Assembly (NCBI GenBank): GCA_024958655.1
Contig: JANWUR010000005.1
Span: 1 to 64,000 of the forward strand
Direction of reading: 5' to 3'
Source: Cyanobium sp. FGCU6
GTDB lineage: Bacteria; Cyanobacteriota; Cyanobacteriia; PCC-6307; Cyanobiaceae
Length of the DNA: 64,000 nucleotides
Positions 1 to 9,124 of the stretch are shown here, one piece after another; positions within the stretch are counted from its first letter, which is position 1; every line of letters starts with the position of its first letter. Both the position numbers and the translations under genes were made by a program. A model generated the notes under the pieces. The model was given only the letters and a program-made list of their open reading frames with translations. It had not been told where the DNA came from and ran no database searches.

Positions 1-861
1 CGTTGCAATAGTTTTAAAGCTCACAACCTATTCCTGGTCATCATCAAAAAGAAAAAGCCAAGCCGTGAGGAGATCCGGGACGCGAAGCGCTTCCAGCTCA
101 ACGAGATCAGCCGCAACCTAAGGGCAATTGACGGCATGATCCATTGCGGCGCAGAGCTTTCAGCGCTTGGTTCACAGCTCTACCGCAAGCTGCTGATCGC
201 CAGTGAAGTCACCCGCCAGCAGCAAGAGATGTACGACGCTGATAGCCGGCGCATCGATGACAGGATCGTCAATCTGTCGAAACCCCATGTACGACCGATC
301 GTGCGAGGCAAGGCAGGCAAGAAAACCGAGTTTGGAGCCAAGATCTCAATTTCCGATGATAATGGCTTTGTCGATGTGGATCGGATCAGCTGGAACAACT
401 ACAATGAAGCCAACGACTTGATCGCTCGTGCCAAGCAGTACAAGGAAGAGCGAGGATATTACCCAGCGAGAATCTGTGCCGATTCAATCTATATGACATC
501 AGACAACAAGAAGTTCTGTGCAGACAATAACATCAGGCTCAGTGGCCGGCCACGCAAGAAGCAGGCAGAAGCCGCAATGCAGACCCCAGAGCAGCAGGAG
601 CTGTTCAAATCAGACTTAAGGAAGCGTTCGGTGATTGAGGGAAGAATCGGAACGGGAAAGCGGAAATATGGTCTTGATCGGATCATGACCAAGCTGGTAG
701 AAACATCAAGAACGGTGATCACGATGGCATTCTTTGTGATGAATGCCGAGAAGACTTTAAGGCTACTGCGCCTTTTATTTGGTTTTCTTGTCTCGATGTA
801 CTTTACGATGCTCTGGTTATGGGCTCCCTGGCGCCGTTCAGGGCGCTTGTGGGCTACATAG
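1..861 (+). mobile_element. IS5-type transposase, 5' end outside window
   Basis: This is the C-terminal part of a DDE transposase of the IS5 group. The frame is open from base 1, so the gene begins upstream; the visible product is 286 residues. Supporting motifs are a VRPIVRGKAGKKTEFGAKIS-like stretch around 290-350, typical of the catalytic core of this group, and a C-terminal RSVIEGRIGTGKRKYGL block around 625-680 that carries the catalytic glutamate. The protein ends in a hydrophobic tail. The right end of the element lies somewhere between the stop and about 940, but I could not define a terminal inverted repeat because the left end is absent. It sits directly against a broken hsdS gene and may have truncated it. 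Confidence 0.85.
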
Positions 862-880
862 GCATACTTTGGCGTAAAGC

Positions 881-2525
881 ATGACGTCGTTTGCGCTTGA
901 TCGTTCAGGCTGTTCAAGCCGCCCATGGCGCACTGAAATTTCCGCGAAAGTAATTCAGCAAGCCCTTATTAGCAACGATGGGCTTATCGCCGATGGTGAC
1001 TGGGTGGAGAGCAAGGATCAAGATCCAGAAGGCAAGATGCGACTGCTTCAGCTAGCAGACATAGGTGATTCAGTCTTTTGGGAAAAAGTCCCAGAGATTT
1101 GTAAATGACGAACAGTATGCACGTCTTCGCTGCACTGAAGTGCTGGAGGGTGACATTTTGATTGCCAGAATGACTGACCCTCTGCGAAGAGCCTGCCTTG
1201 TTCCTGCTCTGGGTCAGCGGATGATCACTGTTGTGGATGTCGCCATTGCTCGACCCGGTCAGGTCTCGGTCATGCCGAAATGGTTGATGTATGTCATCAA
1301 CGCGCCTCAGATTCGTGGCAGCATCGAGCTGCAATCAACAGGAACAACTCGTCGGCGAATCACTCGCAAGAAGCTGACAGCTCTTGAATTTCCGGTTCCC
1401 CCTCAATAGGAACAACGCCGCATCGCCGTCAAGCTCGACACCACCCTCGCCGCCGTCGACGCCTGCCGACAGCGACTCGATGGCGTGGCGGACCTGCTCA
1501 AGCGCTTTCGCCAGGCCGTGCTGGCGGCGGCCACCTCGGGGGAGCTGACGCGGGAGTGGCGGGAGGACAGGGGGATTGAGCAGGAGTGGAGGGCTACCAC
1601 GTTTAGGGCAGCCTGTGAATACATCAGGGTTAGGTATGTGGGCAAAATGGCTGATCAATACGTGACTGCAGGGGTCCCCTTTCTCCGATCCCTCAATGTC
1701 AGGCCGTTTCACTTTGATGAAGACAACCTCGCTTACATTAGCGAAGAATTCCATCGCTTAATCAGGAAGTCAGCACTTGCTCCTGGAGATCTTGCTGTTG
1801 TCAGAACTGGTGCTCCCGGGCAGTGCTGCGTAATTCCTGATTCTCTTCCTGAATCAAATTGTTCAGATCTCTTCATTGCAAGGCCAGGCCACGACTTGTT
1901 TGCTGACTATGGAGCCATCGTTATTATTTCAAGCCTTGGACAGGGGTTTATCAAGTCGGAGCAAGGTGGTGTGGCTCAGGCGCACTTCAATGTTGGCTCC
2001 ATGAAGCGAGCTCCCCTGAATCTGCCTTCATTACCTGAGCAGCAAGAGATCGCCCGTCGCGCCCAGGTCCTCTTCACCCTCGCCGACCAACTCGAAGCCC
2101 GCCTCGCCACCGCCCGCAAGGTCGTCGATCGCCTCACACCAGCCCTGCTGGCCAAGGCGATGCGCGGTGAACTGGTGCCCCAGGATCCGGGCGACGAACC
2201 TGCAAGCCTGCTGCTAGAGCGGATCCGGGCGGCCCGCCAGGTAGGGGCCGGTGCAGCCAAACCCTCGCGGCGTGGGCGCCCCAAGGCTGCAGCCACCCCG
2301 GTACAGCTCCACCTGGATGCCGCCCCGGTCCCATCCGATTCGCTACCCCCAGATCTACTAGCCTGCCCTCTGAGTGAATGCGGACCCCTCAGCGAACGCG
2401 CACTGCTGGCGGCCTCAGAGCTGAGACCGGAGATGTTTCGGGTCCAGCTGGAACGGGAGCAGGGGCTGGGGGCTATGCGCGACAGCCGCGACGATGGCCG
2501 GGTGCTGCTGGAGGCGGTGGGGTGA
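881..2525 (+). pseudogene. hsdS: Type I restriction specificity subunit (HsdS), disrupted
   Basis: HsdS is the DNA-recognition subunit of type I restriction-modification enzymes. Two target-recognition halves and two conserved coiled-coil repeats are visible: TRD1 about 940-1400 (GDWVESKDQDP, then ARMTDP), the first repeat about 1407-1590 (EQRRIAVKLDTTLAAVDACR), TRD2 about 1590-2010, and the second repeat about 2030-2240 (LPEQQEIARRAQVLFTLADQ). The reading frame moves by one base in the A run at 1083-1087, and an in-frame TAG at 1407-1409 interrupts the expected PPxxEQRRI motif. The first 60 bases encode no recognisable HsdS N-terminus, so the 5' end may have been lost to the adjacent insertion sequence. 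No hsdM or hsdR is in the window. A sequencing error could explain one lesion, less easily both. Confidence 0.85.
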
Positions 2526-3085
2526 GAATCCTGCACTGGCTGGAGATCAGCAACTTCAAGGGGTATCGCAACTCCGGGCGCATCCCGCTGGAGCATCCCT
2601 CGGTGTTGATCGGCCCCAACAACTGCGGCAAAACCACCGCCCTGCAGGCCATTGCCCTCTGGTCCACCGCCGTGCGTACCTGGCAGCTGGAATCCAAAGA
2701 CTCCAAAGCCAAGACACGCACGGGCAAACCCCTGAATCGGCTCGCGATTCAGGCCGTTCCTGTTCCTAAAACCCGGCATTTCTGGAAAAATCTCAAGGCT
2801 ACTGGCCACGATATGCAGATCTCCCTTGGGCTGGAACTGGATGGAGCGGTTGTACCGGTCACGATGGTGTTTCACCATCACCCCAGCGATGAACTGATCT
2901 ATGCCGAACCGCACCCCGTCACCGCCAGCAACCCCCAGGCCCTGGCCAGAGCCGCCCAGCTGGATGTGGCGTTGCTCTATTCCATGTCGGGCATCTCGGC
3001 CGATGAACCGCTGATCACCCGCAATCGGATCGACTACCACATGGGTCGCGGCAGCACCTTGCTGGAGCTGATGACTGCGCCGATG
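2522..3085 (+). pseudogene. AAA family ATPase, 3'-truncated fragment
   Basis: The fragment starts with GTG overlapping the hsdS stop (GTGA). It encodes the N-terminal part of an SMC/RecF-like AAA ATPase of the kind often found with defence genes: LEISNFKGYRNSGRI is followed by a Walker A motif GPNNCGKTT at about residues 32-40. Family-like sequence continues to roughly MSGISADEPLI and HMGRGSTLLE, then stops near 3075-3090. After that the frame stays open to 4099, but only by reading antisense through the serine hydrolase gene, so there is no native 3' end and no Walker B or signature region. It looks like the remnant of a gene cut by a deletion or rearrangement. The end coordinate is my estimate of the junction. 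Confidence 0.7.
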
Positions 3086-3124
3086 GTGGTGAGGGGTTGC
3101 TCCTTTTGCACCCCTGATCCTCCA

Positions 3125-4363
3125 TCACGACGCCGGCCGACCTGTGGGCTGCCCATGGGGAAAGGTGACGGGCGCGGCAAACCGGCCATAGAGCTGCTGC
3201 GCCACTCTCAGCAGCGCCGCATGCGCTTGCTCATCGCCACGGTTGGTGAGCACCACCATCCCCAGATCGCGTCTGGGCTCAAGCCAGATGTGGGCGAGAT
3301 TCATCTCGTTGGAGCCCGTGTGTTGAAGCAGGCGCCCAGGGGCCCAGTTCACGGTCACTTCCGCCCAGCCCAATCCATAACGTCCGCGGGCGGGAGTGCC
3401 GGGCCCTCCGTTCACTCCGCTGGGGATCGCCACCACGGGGGTGTGGAGCTTTTTCAGGGTCGCCGGGCGCACCAGGGCCGGCCCCCGTTTGCCCTCGCCC
3501 GCATTCCAGCCGGCCCAGCGAGCAAAATCCAGCACCGACATGTGGGCCGTGCCCGCCGGGCCGAGGATCGGCGGATTGTCGCCATTGGGACCCGCCAGCA
3601 TCGCCTTGAGCTGGCCACCCACCACCTGATGGCCAAGCGGGGCGTCGATCTTGCCAAGGGTGGCCTGGGGGCCGAATCCGGCCGTACCCAGCTGCAGGGG
3701 CAGGAACACCCGCTCGGTGAGCAGCTCCTCCCACGTTCTGCCGCTGACGCGCTCCAGCATGGCGCCAGCGATCACGTAGTTCATGTTCGCGTAAGCAAAG
3801 TGCAGGCCGGGCCTGATCGCCAGGGGCTGCTTCACAAACTGCCCCAGCAACCAGTAACGCAGGTCGTTGAGGTTGCCGTCTTGCGCGCTCGACTGCAGCA
3901 GCAGCGCCAGGAGCGCCTCATTGTCGCTGGCAATCCCGCTGGTATGGGAGAGCAACTGAACCAGGGTCACTCCCCCCAGCCCGGGCGCCATCTGATCCGC
4001 CAGCTCCGGAAACACCTCCGCCAGCGTGGAGGTCCACCGCAGCTTCCCCTCCTCCACCGCCATCGCCGCCAGCAGGGAGGTCATCGCCTTGGTGTCTGAG
4101 CCCAGATGAAAGCGGTCGCTGCGCTGCACGGGGATCTGGGCGCCGGCCTTGCGGGTGCCCACAGCGCCCACCGCCACCACCTTCCCTTCGATCACCACAG
4201 CCGCTGCCAATGCGGGCAGTGAATAGCGGCTGCGAACGGGCTCCAGCATCGCCTCCAACGCGATGGGCGCGCTGGCCGATGGCACAGGGGTGGGTGCCGC
4301 ACCGGCGGGAGGAACAGCCGCTGCCACCATCTGCAGGCCGAGCAGGGCAATAGAAAAAAGCAT
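3125..4363 (-). CDS. Secreted serine hydrolase, beta-lactamase/PBP class C family
   Basis: A 412-residue protein with an N-terminal signal peptide (MLFSIALLGLQMVAAA...). The class C beta-lactamase/DD-peptidase fold is supported by an SxxK motif (GSDTK, near residue 93, nucleophilic serine), a YxN motif (FAYANMNY) and an HTG triad (LLQHTGSNE). Members act in the periplasm as DD-peptidases, esterases or beta-lactamases, and the substrate cannot be told from sequence. The gene is intact although its downstream neighbour is a truncated ATPase fragment read on the opposite strand; the rearrangement junction lies just beyond its stop codon. The upstream 428 bases separate it from the divergent monooxygenase gene. 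Confidence 0.85.
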   Translation of the reverse strand: MLFSIALLGLQMVAAAVPPAGAAPTPVPSASAPIALEAMLEPVRSRYSLPALAAAVVIEGKVVAVGAVGTRKAGAQIPVQRSDRFHLGSDTKAMTSLLAAMAVEEGKLRWTSTLAEVFPELADQMAPGLGGVTLVQLLSHTSGIASDNEALLALLLQSSAQDGNLNDLRYWLLGQFVKQPLAIRPGLHFAYANMNYVIAGAMLERVSGRTWEELLTERVFLPLQLGTAGFGPQATLGKIDAPLGHQVVGGQLKAMLAGPNGDNPPILGPAGTAHMSVLDFARWAGWNAGEGKRGPALVRPATLKKLHTPVVAIPSGVNGGPGTPARGRYGLGWAEVTVNWAPGRLLQHTGSNEMNLAHIWLEPRRDLGMVVLTNRGDEQAHAALLRVAQQLYGRFAAPVTFPHGQPTGRPAS

Positions 4364-4791
4364 GCTGCCAATTTAATACTGAGCCAATACGCAAGCAATG
4401 TCGACCCAGCTCAAGTGTCTGAACCTTGGCTGCATCAATGCATGAGGCAGGGACAAGAAACCCCAAGCCCCCCTACCTGGCGGTACATGTCCGTGGCGTC
4501 GATCCAGGCCGCACACGCATGATCTTCGATACTGCCAAGCTGTGGTGTTCAGTCTCGAGGCAGTTTGTCTGCATCGAGGGCAGCGCATGTAAGTCGCTCT
4601 GTGAACGAGCCTCTGAAATGGGCCCCCCCGCGCCACAGGGCCTTAATTCTCCCATGCAGCTCTTCCATGGCGATAGCCGATGCTGTGAGGATCTTCAGGG
4701 ATGAGCCACACGCTGCGCATCCACCCTCAAGCTTCCATTACCCTCACCACAAGTTCTCACGATCGCTGCTGTAGACCTGATCAATTCCACG
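4364..4791. other. Intergenic region without supportable gene
   Basis: These 428 bases separate two divergent genes. Short open frames exist on both strands but none has a recognisable domain, a good ribosome site or composition like the neighbours. I see no tRNA-like cloverleaf and no strong terminator. It presumably holds the promoters of the serine hydrolase and the monooxygenase, but I could not assign them. Confidence 0.5.
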
Positions 4792-6312
4792 ATGATCTCA
4801 AGACTCTCTACAGCCACCACTGAAGTTGATCCCAGCGATGGCCATCGGCACAGGCTGAATGTGGTTGTGATTGGTGGCGGGCCGGTGGGATTGATGTTTG
4901 CCTGCAGTCTGGCTGAGCTGATGCCAGCACATGCACGGATTCAGGTGTTTGATCGCCGCTGGCGCCATAGCTCTTCCGGGATTGACTGGGACCCCGCAGT
5001 GCAACGCCGCCAGCAGGTGGTGACTCTGCAATCGCATGACTTCTGTCAGTTGCCTCCAGGGCTGATGCAGACCTTGTTCGAGACCACCTACGCCGAGGTC
5101 TGGCCCCTCGGGCCCGGGTCGGTGCAGGGCCTGTACCCCCGCAATCTGCGCATCGCCCAGCTGGAGGATCAGCTCTTGCAGCAAACCAGGAAGTTTGCCG
5201 AGATCAACCTGCATGCCAGCTCTGGCGATGTGCGGCAGGCTCTGGGACAGACGCCGGTGCTGGTGATCGCCGATGGCGCCCACTCCGACACACGCCAGGA
5301 GCTGCACACCCATTTCGGTGTGGCAGAGGAACGCCTGTATCGCCTCGCCGATGAGCGTGTCGAAGAGAGCTGCCTCGGCCTGGCCTTGCACACGAACCTC
5401 TCCGATGCTGCCGCTGTGGTGTTGAGTGCATCGCAGCGGCGACTGCTGCTGAATCCGCTGCACGGTGAGGGCCACCTCAACATCCGGTTGACGCCTGCCG
5501 AAGCGACCGGGCTGCTCCACGCTCTCAAGCACCGGCCCGGGGATGGCGGCGCCGACACGCCAAGCCGGATCAGCCTCGGCGCACTCCAGGGCACAGACCT
5601 CTGGCCACGACTGGAGGAGGAGCTGTGCCTCTTCGCTGTCGACACCAACAGGATTCGATCCTGCAACTGGTTTCGTCTGGGCATGGCGCACCAGCACCGT
5701 TTTGTGGCGCCTTTGCTGGAAGCCAACCCTGCCCCGTGGCGCACCTACGGCTGTCTGATCGGCGATGCGGCCACTGCTCTCCACATCTGGCCCGGCCGCG
5801 GCATCAACGCTGGGGTGGTCGCCGCCGTTTCGCTGGCTCGTTGTCTGGCGCGGCAATGGCCCGCTGCGGCCCGCCGACCCGGCGGCTTTCGCGACGCCGA
5901 CTTCATCCGCCACGAGGGAGTGATGCAGATGCTGCAGTACCGGCACAAGTCGCGCGCCTGGCGGGCGATGGTCACCCCGGATGGGGCTGGCGGCATGGAA
6001 CCGATCCAGAACCGGCTCGCTCGCTCCCTGGCAGAGCCGGTCGACAGTCACACGGCGGCTTCCGATCGGGAGACCTTCCGCCAGACGGTGCACCAGTTGC
6101 ATGGGCGGCTGGCAGCCCGTCTGCCCAGCCAGCCCAACCCCGGCGAGCTGGAGCAGGTGCTGACCAGGCTCTCAGCGCGCACCCTGCACACCCTGGTGGC
6201 CTCCGGAGCCTGGGACGGCCAGCTGATGGGCGGCGAGGAGGTGGATCTCGACTGGTTGCTGCCATCCACCCCCGCCCCGACCGGGTGCCCCTCCACCCTG
6301 CTCAGCCACTGA
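4792..6312 (+). CDS. FAD-dependent monooxygenase-like oxidoreductase
   Basis: A 506-residue flavoprotein. The N-terminal dinucleotide-binding site is clear: VVVIGGGPVGLMFACSL at about residues 24-40. A second flavin-binding signature typical of aromatic-ring hydroxylases appears as IGDAATALHIWPGRGIN near residues 323-339. Between them lies a substrate domain with no specific match that I recognise, and the last 120 residues are helical. There is no signal peptide, so it should be cytosolic. The substrate is unknown; neighbours (serine hydrolase upstream, helicase downstream) give no pathway hint. The ATG start leaves a 26-residue lead before the Rossmann fold. Confidence 0.75.
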   Translation: MISRLSTATTEVDPSDGHRHRLNVVVIGGGPVGLMFACSLAELMPAHARIQVFDRRWRHSSSGIDWDPAVQRRQQVVTLQSHDFCQLPPGLMQTLFETTYAEVWPLGPGSVQGLYPRNLRIAQLEDQLLQQTRKFAEINLHASSGDVRQALGQTPVLVIADGAHSDTRQELHTHFGVAEERLYRLADERVEESCLGLALHTNLSDAAAVVLSASQRRLLLNPLHGEGHLNIRLTPAEATGLLHALKHRPGDGGADTPSRISLGALQGTDLWPRLEEELCLFAVDTNRIRSCNWFRLGMAHQHRFVAPLLEANPAPWRTYGCLIGDAATALHIWPGRGINAGVVAAVSLARCLARQWPAAARRPGGFRDADFIRHEGVMQMLQYRHKSRAWRAMVTPDGAGGMEPIQNRLARSLAEPVDSHTAASDRETFRQTVHQLHGRLAARLPSQPNPGELEQVLTRLSARTLHTLVASGAWDGQLMGGEEVDLDWLLPSTPAPTGCPSTLLSH

Positions 6313-6333
6313 GGGATCAACACCACATTGAAC

Positions 6334-6355
6334 TGATCGTCGATAACAACGATCA
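6334..6355. repeat. Perfect inverted repeat TGATCGT-N8-ACGATCA
   Basis: A perfect 7-base inverted repeat with an 8-base spacer lies in the gap between the monooxygenase stop and the helicase start. There is no following T run, so it is not a typical terminator; a protein-binding site is possible but unproven. Confidence 0.35.
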
Positions 6356-6503
6356 CAAGCGCTCACCTGTCGCCTCCAGGTCGTGGCGCCGTCCCTCCGG
6401 AGCGCCCGGGCCCGGGCAGGCGGCCGGGGAACCACCTGATCCGCCACGATGTCGATTCGCATGGCTCCGCGTAACGACGACCATCCCGTTCCCGCACACC
6501 CTC

Positions 6504-9056
6504 ATGGATGCAGGTGTGACCATGGCGCGATCCAGGCCGGCCCCGGCAGACAGCGAAGGGGTGCTCGCCCCCATCGAAGCCTGGTTCGCCCGGCAGGGCT
6601 GGACGCCGATGCCCTTCCAGCGGCAGGCGTGGGAGGCCTATCTGGCGGGCGAGAGCGGTCTGATCCAGGTGCCCACCGGCTCCGGCAAGACCTACGCCGC
6701 CGTGATGGGTCCGATCGCCGAGCTGCTGGTGGAAGCCGGCTGGAGCCCAGAGCAACCAGGCACCACATCCAAGGGCCTGCGCCTGCTCTACCTCACCCCC
6801 CTGCGGGCCCTCAGCCGTGACCTGGCCCTGGCGATCCAGGCGCCGATCGAGGCCATGGGCTGGCCCGTGAAGCTGGCCATCCGCAACGGCGACACCTCCA
6901 GCCATGAGCGCAGCAAGCAGTTGCGCACGCCGCCCCAGATCCTGATCACCACCCCGGAATCCCTCAGCCTGCTGCTGGCCAACGCCAAGGCGCCGGAGTT
7001 GTTCGGTTCGCTGCAGGCGGTGGTGCTCGATGAGTGGCATGAGCTGATGGGCAGCAAGCGCGGCGTGCAGACCGAGCTCTGCCTCGGCTGGCTGCGAGCG
7101 CTGCGGCCACACCTGCGCACCTGGGCGATCAGCGCCACGATCGGCAACCTCGAGGAGGCGGCCCGGTCGGCCGTGGGGAACCAGCCGTCCGTGCGCGAAC
7201 CCCGCATCATCACCGCCGACATCGAGCGCAGAACAGCGATCCGCAGCCTGCTGCCCGAGCAGATCGATGGCTTTCCCTGGGCTGGCCACCTGGGACTGCG
7301 CATGTACGAGGAGCTGGTGGCGGCCCTCGATCCCGCGGTGAGCACCCTGCTGTTCACCAACACCCGCAACCAGGCCGAACGCTGGCACCAGTGCCTGCGC
7401 TTCGCCTGCCCGGAGATGGAACACGCCCTGGCGCTGCACCACAGCGCCATCGACCGCAACCGGCGGGAGGCGATCGAGGCGGGGGTGAAGGAAGGGGACA
7501 TCCGCTGGGTGGTCTGCACCAGCTCCCTGGATCTGGGCGTCGACTTCCAGCCGGTGCAGACCGTGGTGCAGATCGGCTCCGCCAAAAACCTGGCGCGCCT
7601 GCTGCAGCGGGCCGGCCGCTCCTCCCACTGCCCCGGCGGCACCTCGCAGGTGCTGTTCATGCCCACCAACGCCCTGGAGCTGCTGGAGGTGTCGGCGATG
7701 CGCCGAGGGCTGGCCGAAGGGCTGGTGGAAGTGCGCCGCCCGCCCGAGGCGCCGCTCGACGTGCTGCTCCAGCATCTGGTGAGCCTGGCCTGCGGACCGG
7801 GCTTCGAGCCGCCGGCCGAGCGGGAGACGCTGCGGCGCGTGTGGAGCTATCGCCAGCTCGACGACGACGCCTGGCAGTGGTGCCTCGACTTCCTCGAGCG
7901 AGGCGGCTCCTGCCTGGGGGCCTATCCCCGCTACCGCAAGCTCGAGCGCGAGCCCCTCGATCCGGAGCAACCCGCCGGCGCCTTCCGCTACGTGGTGCGG
8001 GAGCCGGCGATCGCCCGCCTGCACCGGCTGAACATCGGCACCATCACCGCCGACTGCTCCGTCACCGTGCGCGTGCAGCGGGGCGCCGTGCTCGGCCACG
8101 TGGAGGAGACCTTCGTGGCGCGCCTGCGGCCGGGGGATGTGTTCTTCTTCGCCGGCCGCTCGCTCGAATTCGTGCGGCTGCGGGAGATGACGGCGCTGGT
8201 GAAGGCCTCCAAGCGCCAGAGCCGCACCGTGCCGGCCTGGGGCGGCGGCCAGATGGCCCTCTCCGATCTGCTGGCCCACCACCTGCGCGAGGAGGTGCAC
8301 CGCTGCGCCGAAGGCAGGCTCGACTCCCCTGAGCTGCGGGCCCTGGAACCGCTGCTGGCCCGCCAGGCCGACCTTTCAGTGCTGCCCCGCAGGAACGAAA
8401 CGCTGCTGGAGCTGTGCCGCACCCGCGACGGCAGCCACCTGTTTCTCTATCCCTTCGAAGGCCGCTTTGTGCACGAGGGCCTCGGCTTCCTCTGGGCCCT
8501 GCGCCTGGCCCGCCACCACAGCGGCACCTTCACCGTTTCGGTCAACGACCACGGCTTCGAGCTGCTGGCCGCGAAGGGCTACCCCTTCGACGCGCTGCTG
8601 GAGGAGCACCTCGAGGCGCTGCTCGACGACCAGGCGCTTGAGGCCGACCTGGAGCAGGCGGTGCATCTCTCCGAACTCTGCCGCCGGCGCTTCCGCGGCA
8701 TCGCCCAGGTGAGCGGCCTGGTGGCGGGCGGCATGCCTGGCCAGAAGCGCAGCGGCGGCCAGCTGCAGATCAGCGCCGCCCTGCTGTTCGATGTGTTTCA
8801 GCGCCACGAGCCCGACAACCGGCTGCTGGCTCAGGCACGCCACGAAGTGATCGTCGAGCAGCTGGAGGTGCATCGCCTGCGGGCGGCCCTGGAGCGGATC
8901 CGGAGCAGCGAACTGCGGCTCGAGCACACCCCGCGGCCGGGGCCGTTCGCCTTTCCCCTGCTGGCGGAGCGCCTCAACCAGCGGATGAGCAACGAATCCC
9001 TGCTGGAGCGGCTGGAGCGGCTGCGATCGGAAGCCCTGCGGGCCGAAGGGGTCTGA
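6504..9056 (+). CDS. Lhr-like DEXH-box helicase (ligase-associated damage-response type)
   Basis: An 850-residue superfamily 2 helicase. Motifs in order: Q-motif-like PMPFQRQAWEAY, Walker A VPTGSGKTYA (about residues 56-65), TPLRALSRDL, TTPESLSLLL, Walker B/DEXH-type VVLDEWHEL, SATIGNLE, and in the second RecA domain LDLGVDFQPV and QRAGRSSH. The long C-terminal region contains the winged-helix and beta-barrel parts expected of Lhr proteins. In many bacteria this short Lhr form is encoded with a DNA ligase, an exonuclease and the phosphoesterase PdeM; a PdeM-like gene is present 5.7 kb downstream but no ligase is in the window. The frame is open far upstream, but conserved sequence begins only here; ATG at 6522 is an alternative start. 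Confidence 0.88.
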   Translation: MDAGVTMARSRPAPADSEGVLAPIEAWFARQGWTPMPFQRQAWEAYLAGESGLIQVPTGSGKTYAAVMGPIAELLVEAGWSPEQPGTTSKGLRLLYLTPLRALSRDLALAIQAPIEAMGWPVKLAIRNGDTSSHERSKQLRTPPQILITTPESLSLLLANAKAPELFGSLQAVVLDEWHELMGSKRGVQTELCLGWLRALRPHLRTWAISATIGNLEEAARSAVGNQPSVREPRIITADIERRTAIRSLLPEQIDGFPWAGHLGLRMYEELVAALDPAVSTLLFTNTRNQAERWHQCLRFACPEMEHALALHHSAIDRNRREAIEAGVKEGDIRWVVCTSSLDLGVDFQPVQTVVQIGSAKNLARLLQRAGRSSHCPGGTSQVLFMPTNALELLEVSAMRRGLAEGLVEVRRPPEAPLDVLLQHLVSLACGPGFEPPAERETLRRVWSYRQLDDDAWQWCLDFLERGGSCLGAYPRYRKLEREPLDPEQPAGAFRYVVREPAIARLHRLNIGTITADCSVTVRVQRGAVLGHVEETFVARLRPGDVFFFAGRSLEFVRLREMTALVKASKRQSRTVPAWGGGQMALSDLLAHHLREEVHRCAEGRLDSPELRALEPLLARQADLSVLPRRNETLLELCRTRDGSHLFLYPFEGRFVHEGLGFLWALRLARHHSGTFTVSVNDHGFELLAAKGYPFDALLEEHLEALLDDQALEADLEQAVHLSELCRRRFRGIAQVSGLVAGGMPGQKRSGGQLQISAALLFDVFQRHEPDNRLLAQARHEVIVEQLEVHRLRAALERIRSSELRLEHTPRPGPFAFPLLAERLNQRMSNESLLERLERLRSEALRAEGV

Positions 9057-9124
9057 GCCCCGATGAGGCGGCTGCGAGCTAGAACGCCCCTGCCGATGAA
9101 GACGTAAACAGCTATACACAAGCC

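Noticed and set aside
3080-3112. Hairpin-like GGGGTTGC/GCACCCC as a terminator for the serine hydrolase
   Set aside because: The stem has a bulge and no T run follows on the minus strand.
2378-4099. 573-codon open frame covering the ATPase fragment and the hydrolase region
   Set aside because: Its first part is hsdS in another frame and its last kilobase is antisense to an intact hydrolase with signal peptide and catalytic motifs; only 2522 to about 3085 looks like protein.
4364-4791. Possible tRNA or small RNA
   Set aside because: No cloverleaf arms, T-loop motif or terminator could be drawn.
5625-6503. N-terminal extension of the helicase frame
   Set aside because: It overlaps the monooxygenase in another frame, is low-complexity, and helicase-like sequence begins only after 6504.
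6363-8300. 645-codon minus-strand ORF
   Set aside because: Antisense to the helicase; composition (His, Gln, Ala, Gly) is that of reversed GC-rich coding sequence with no domain.
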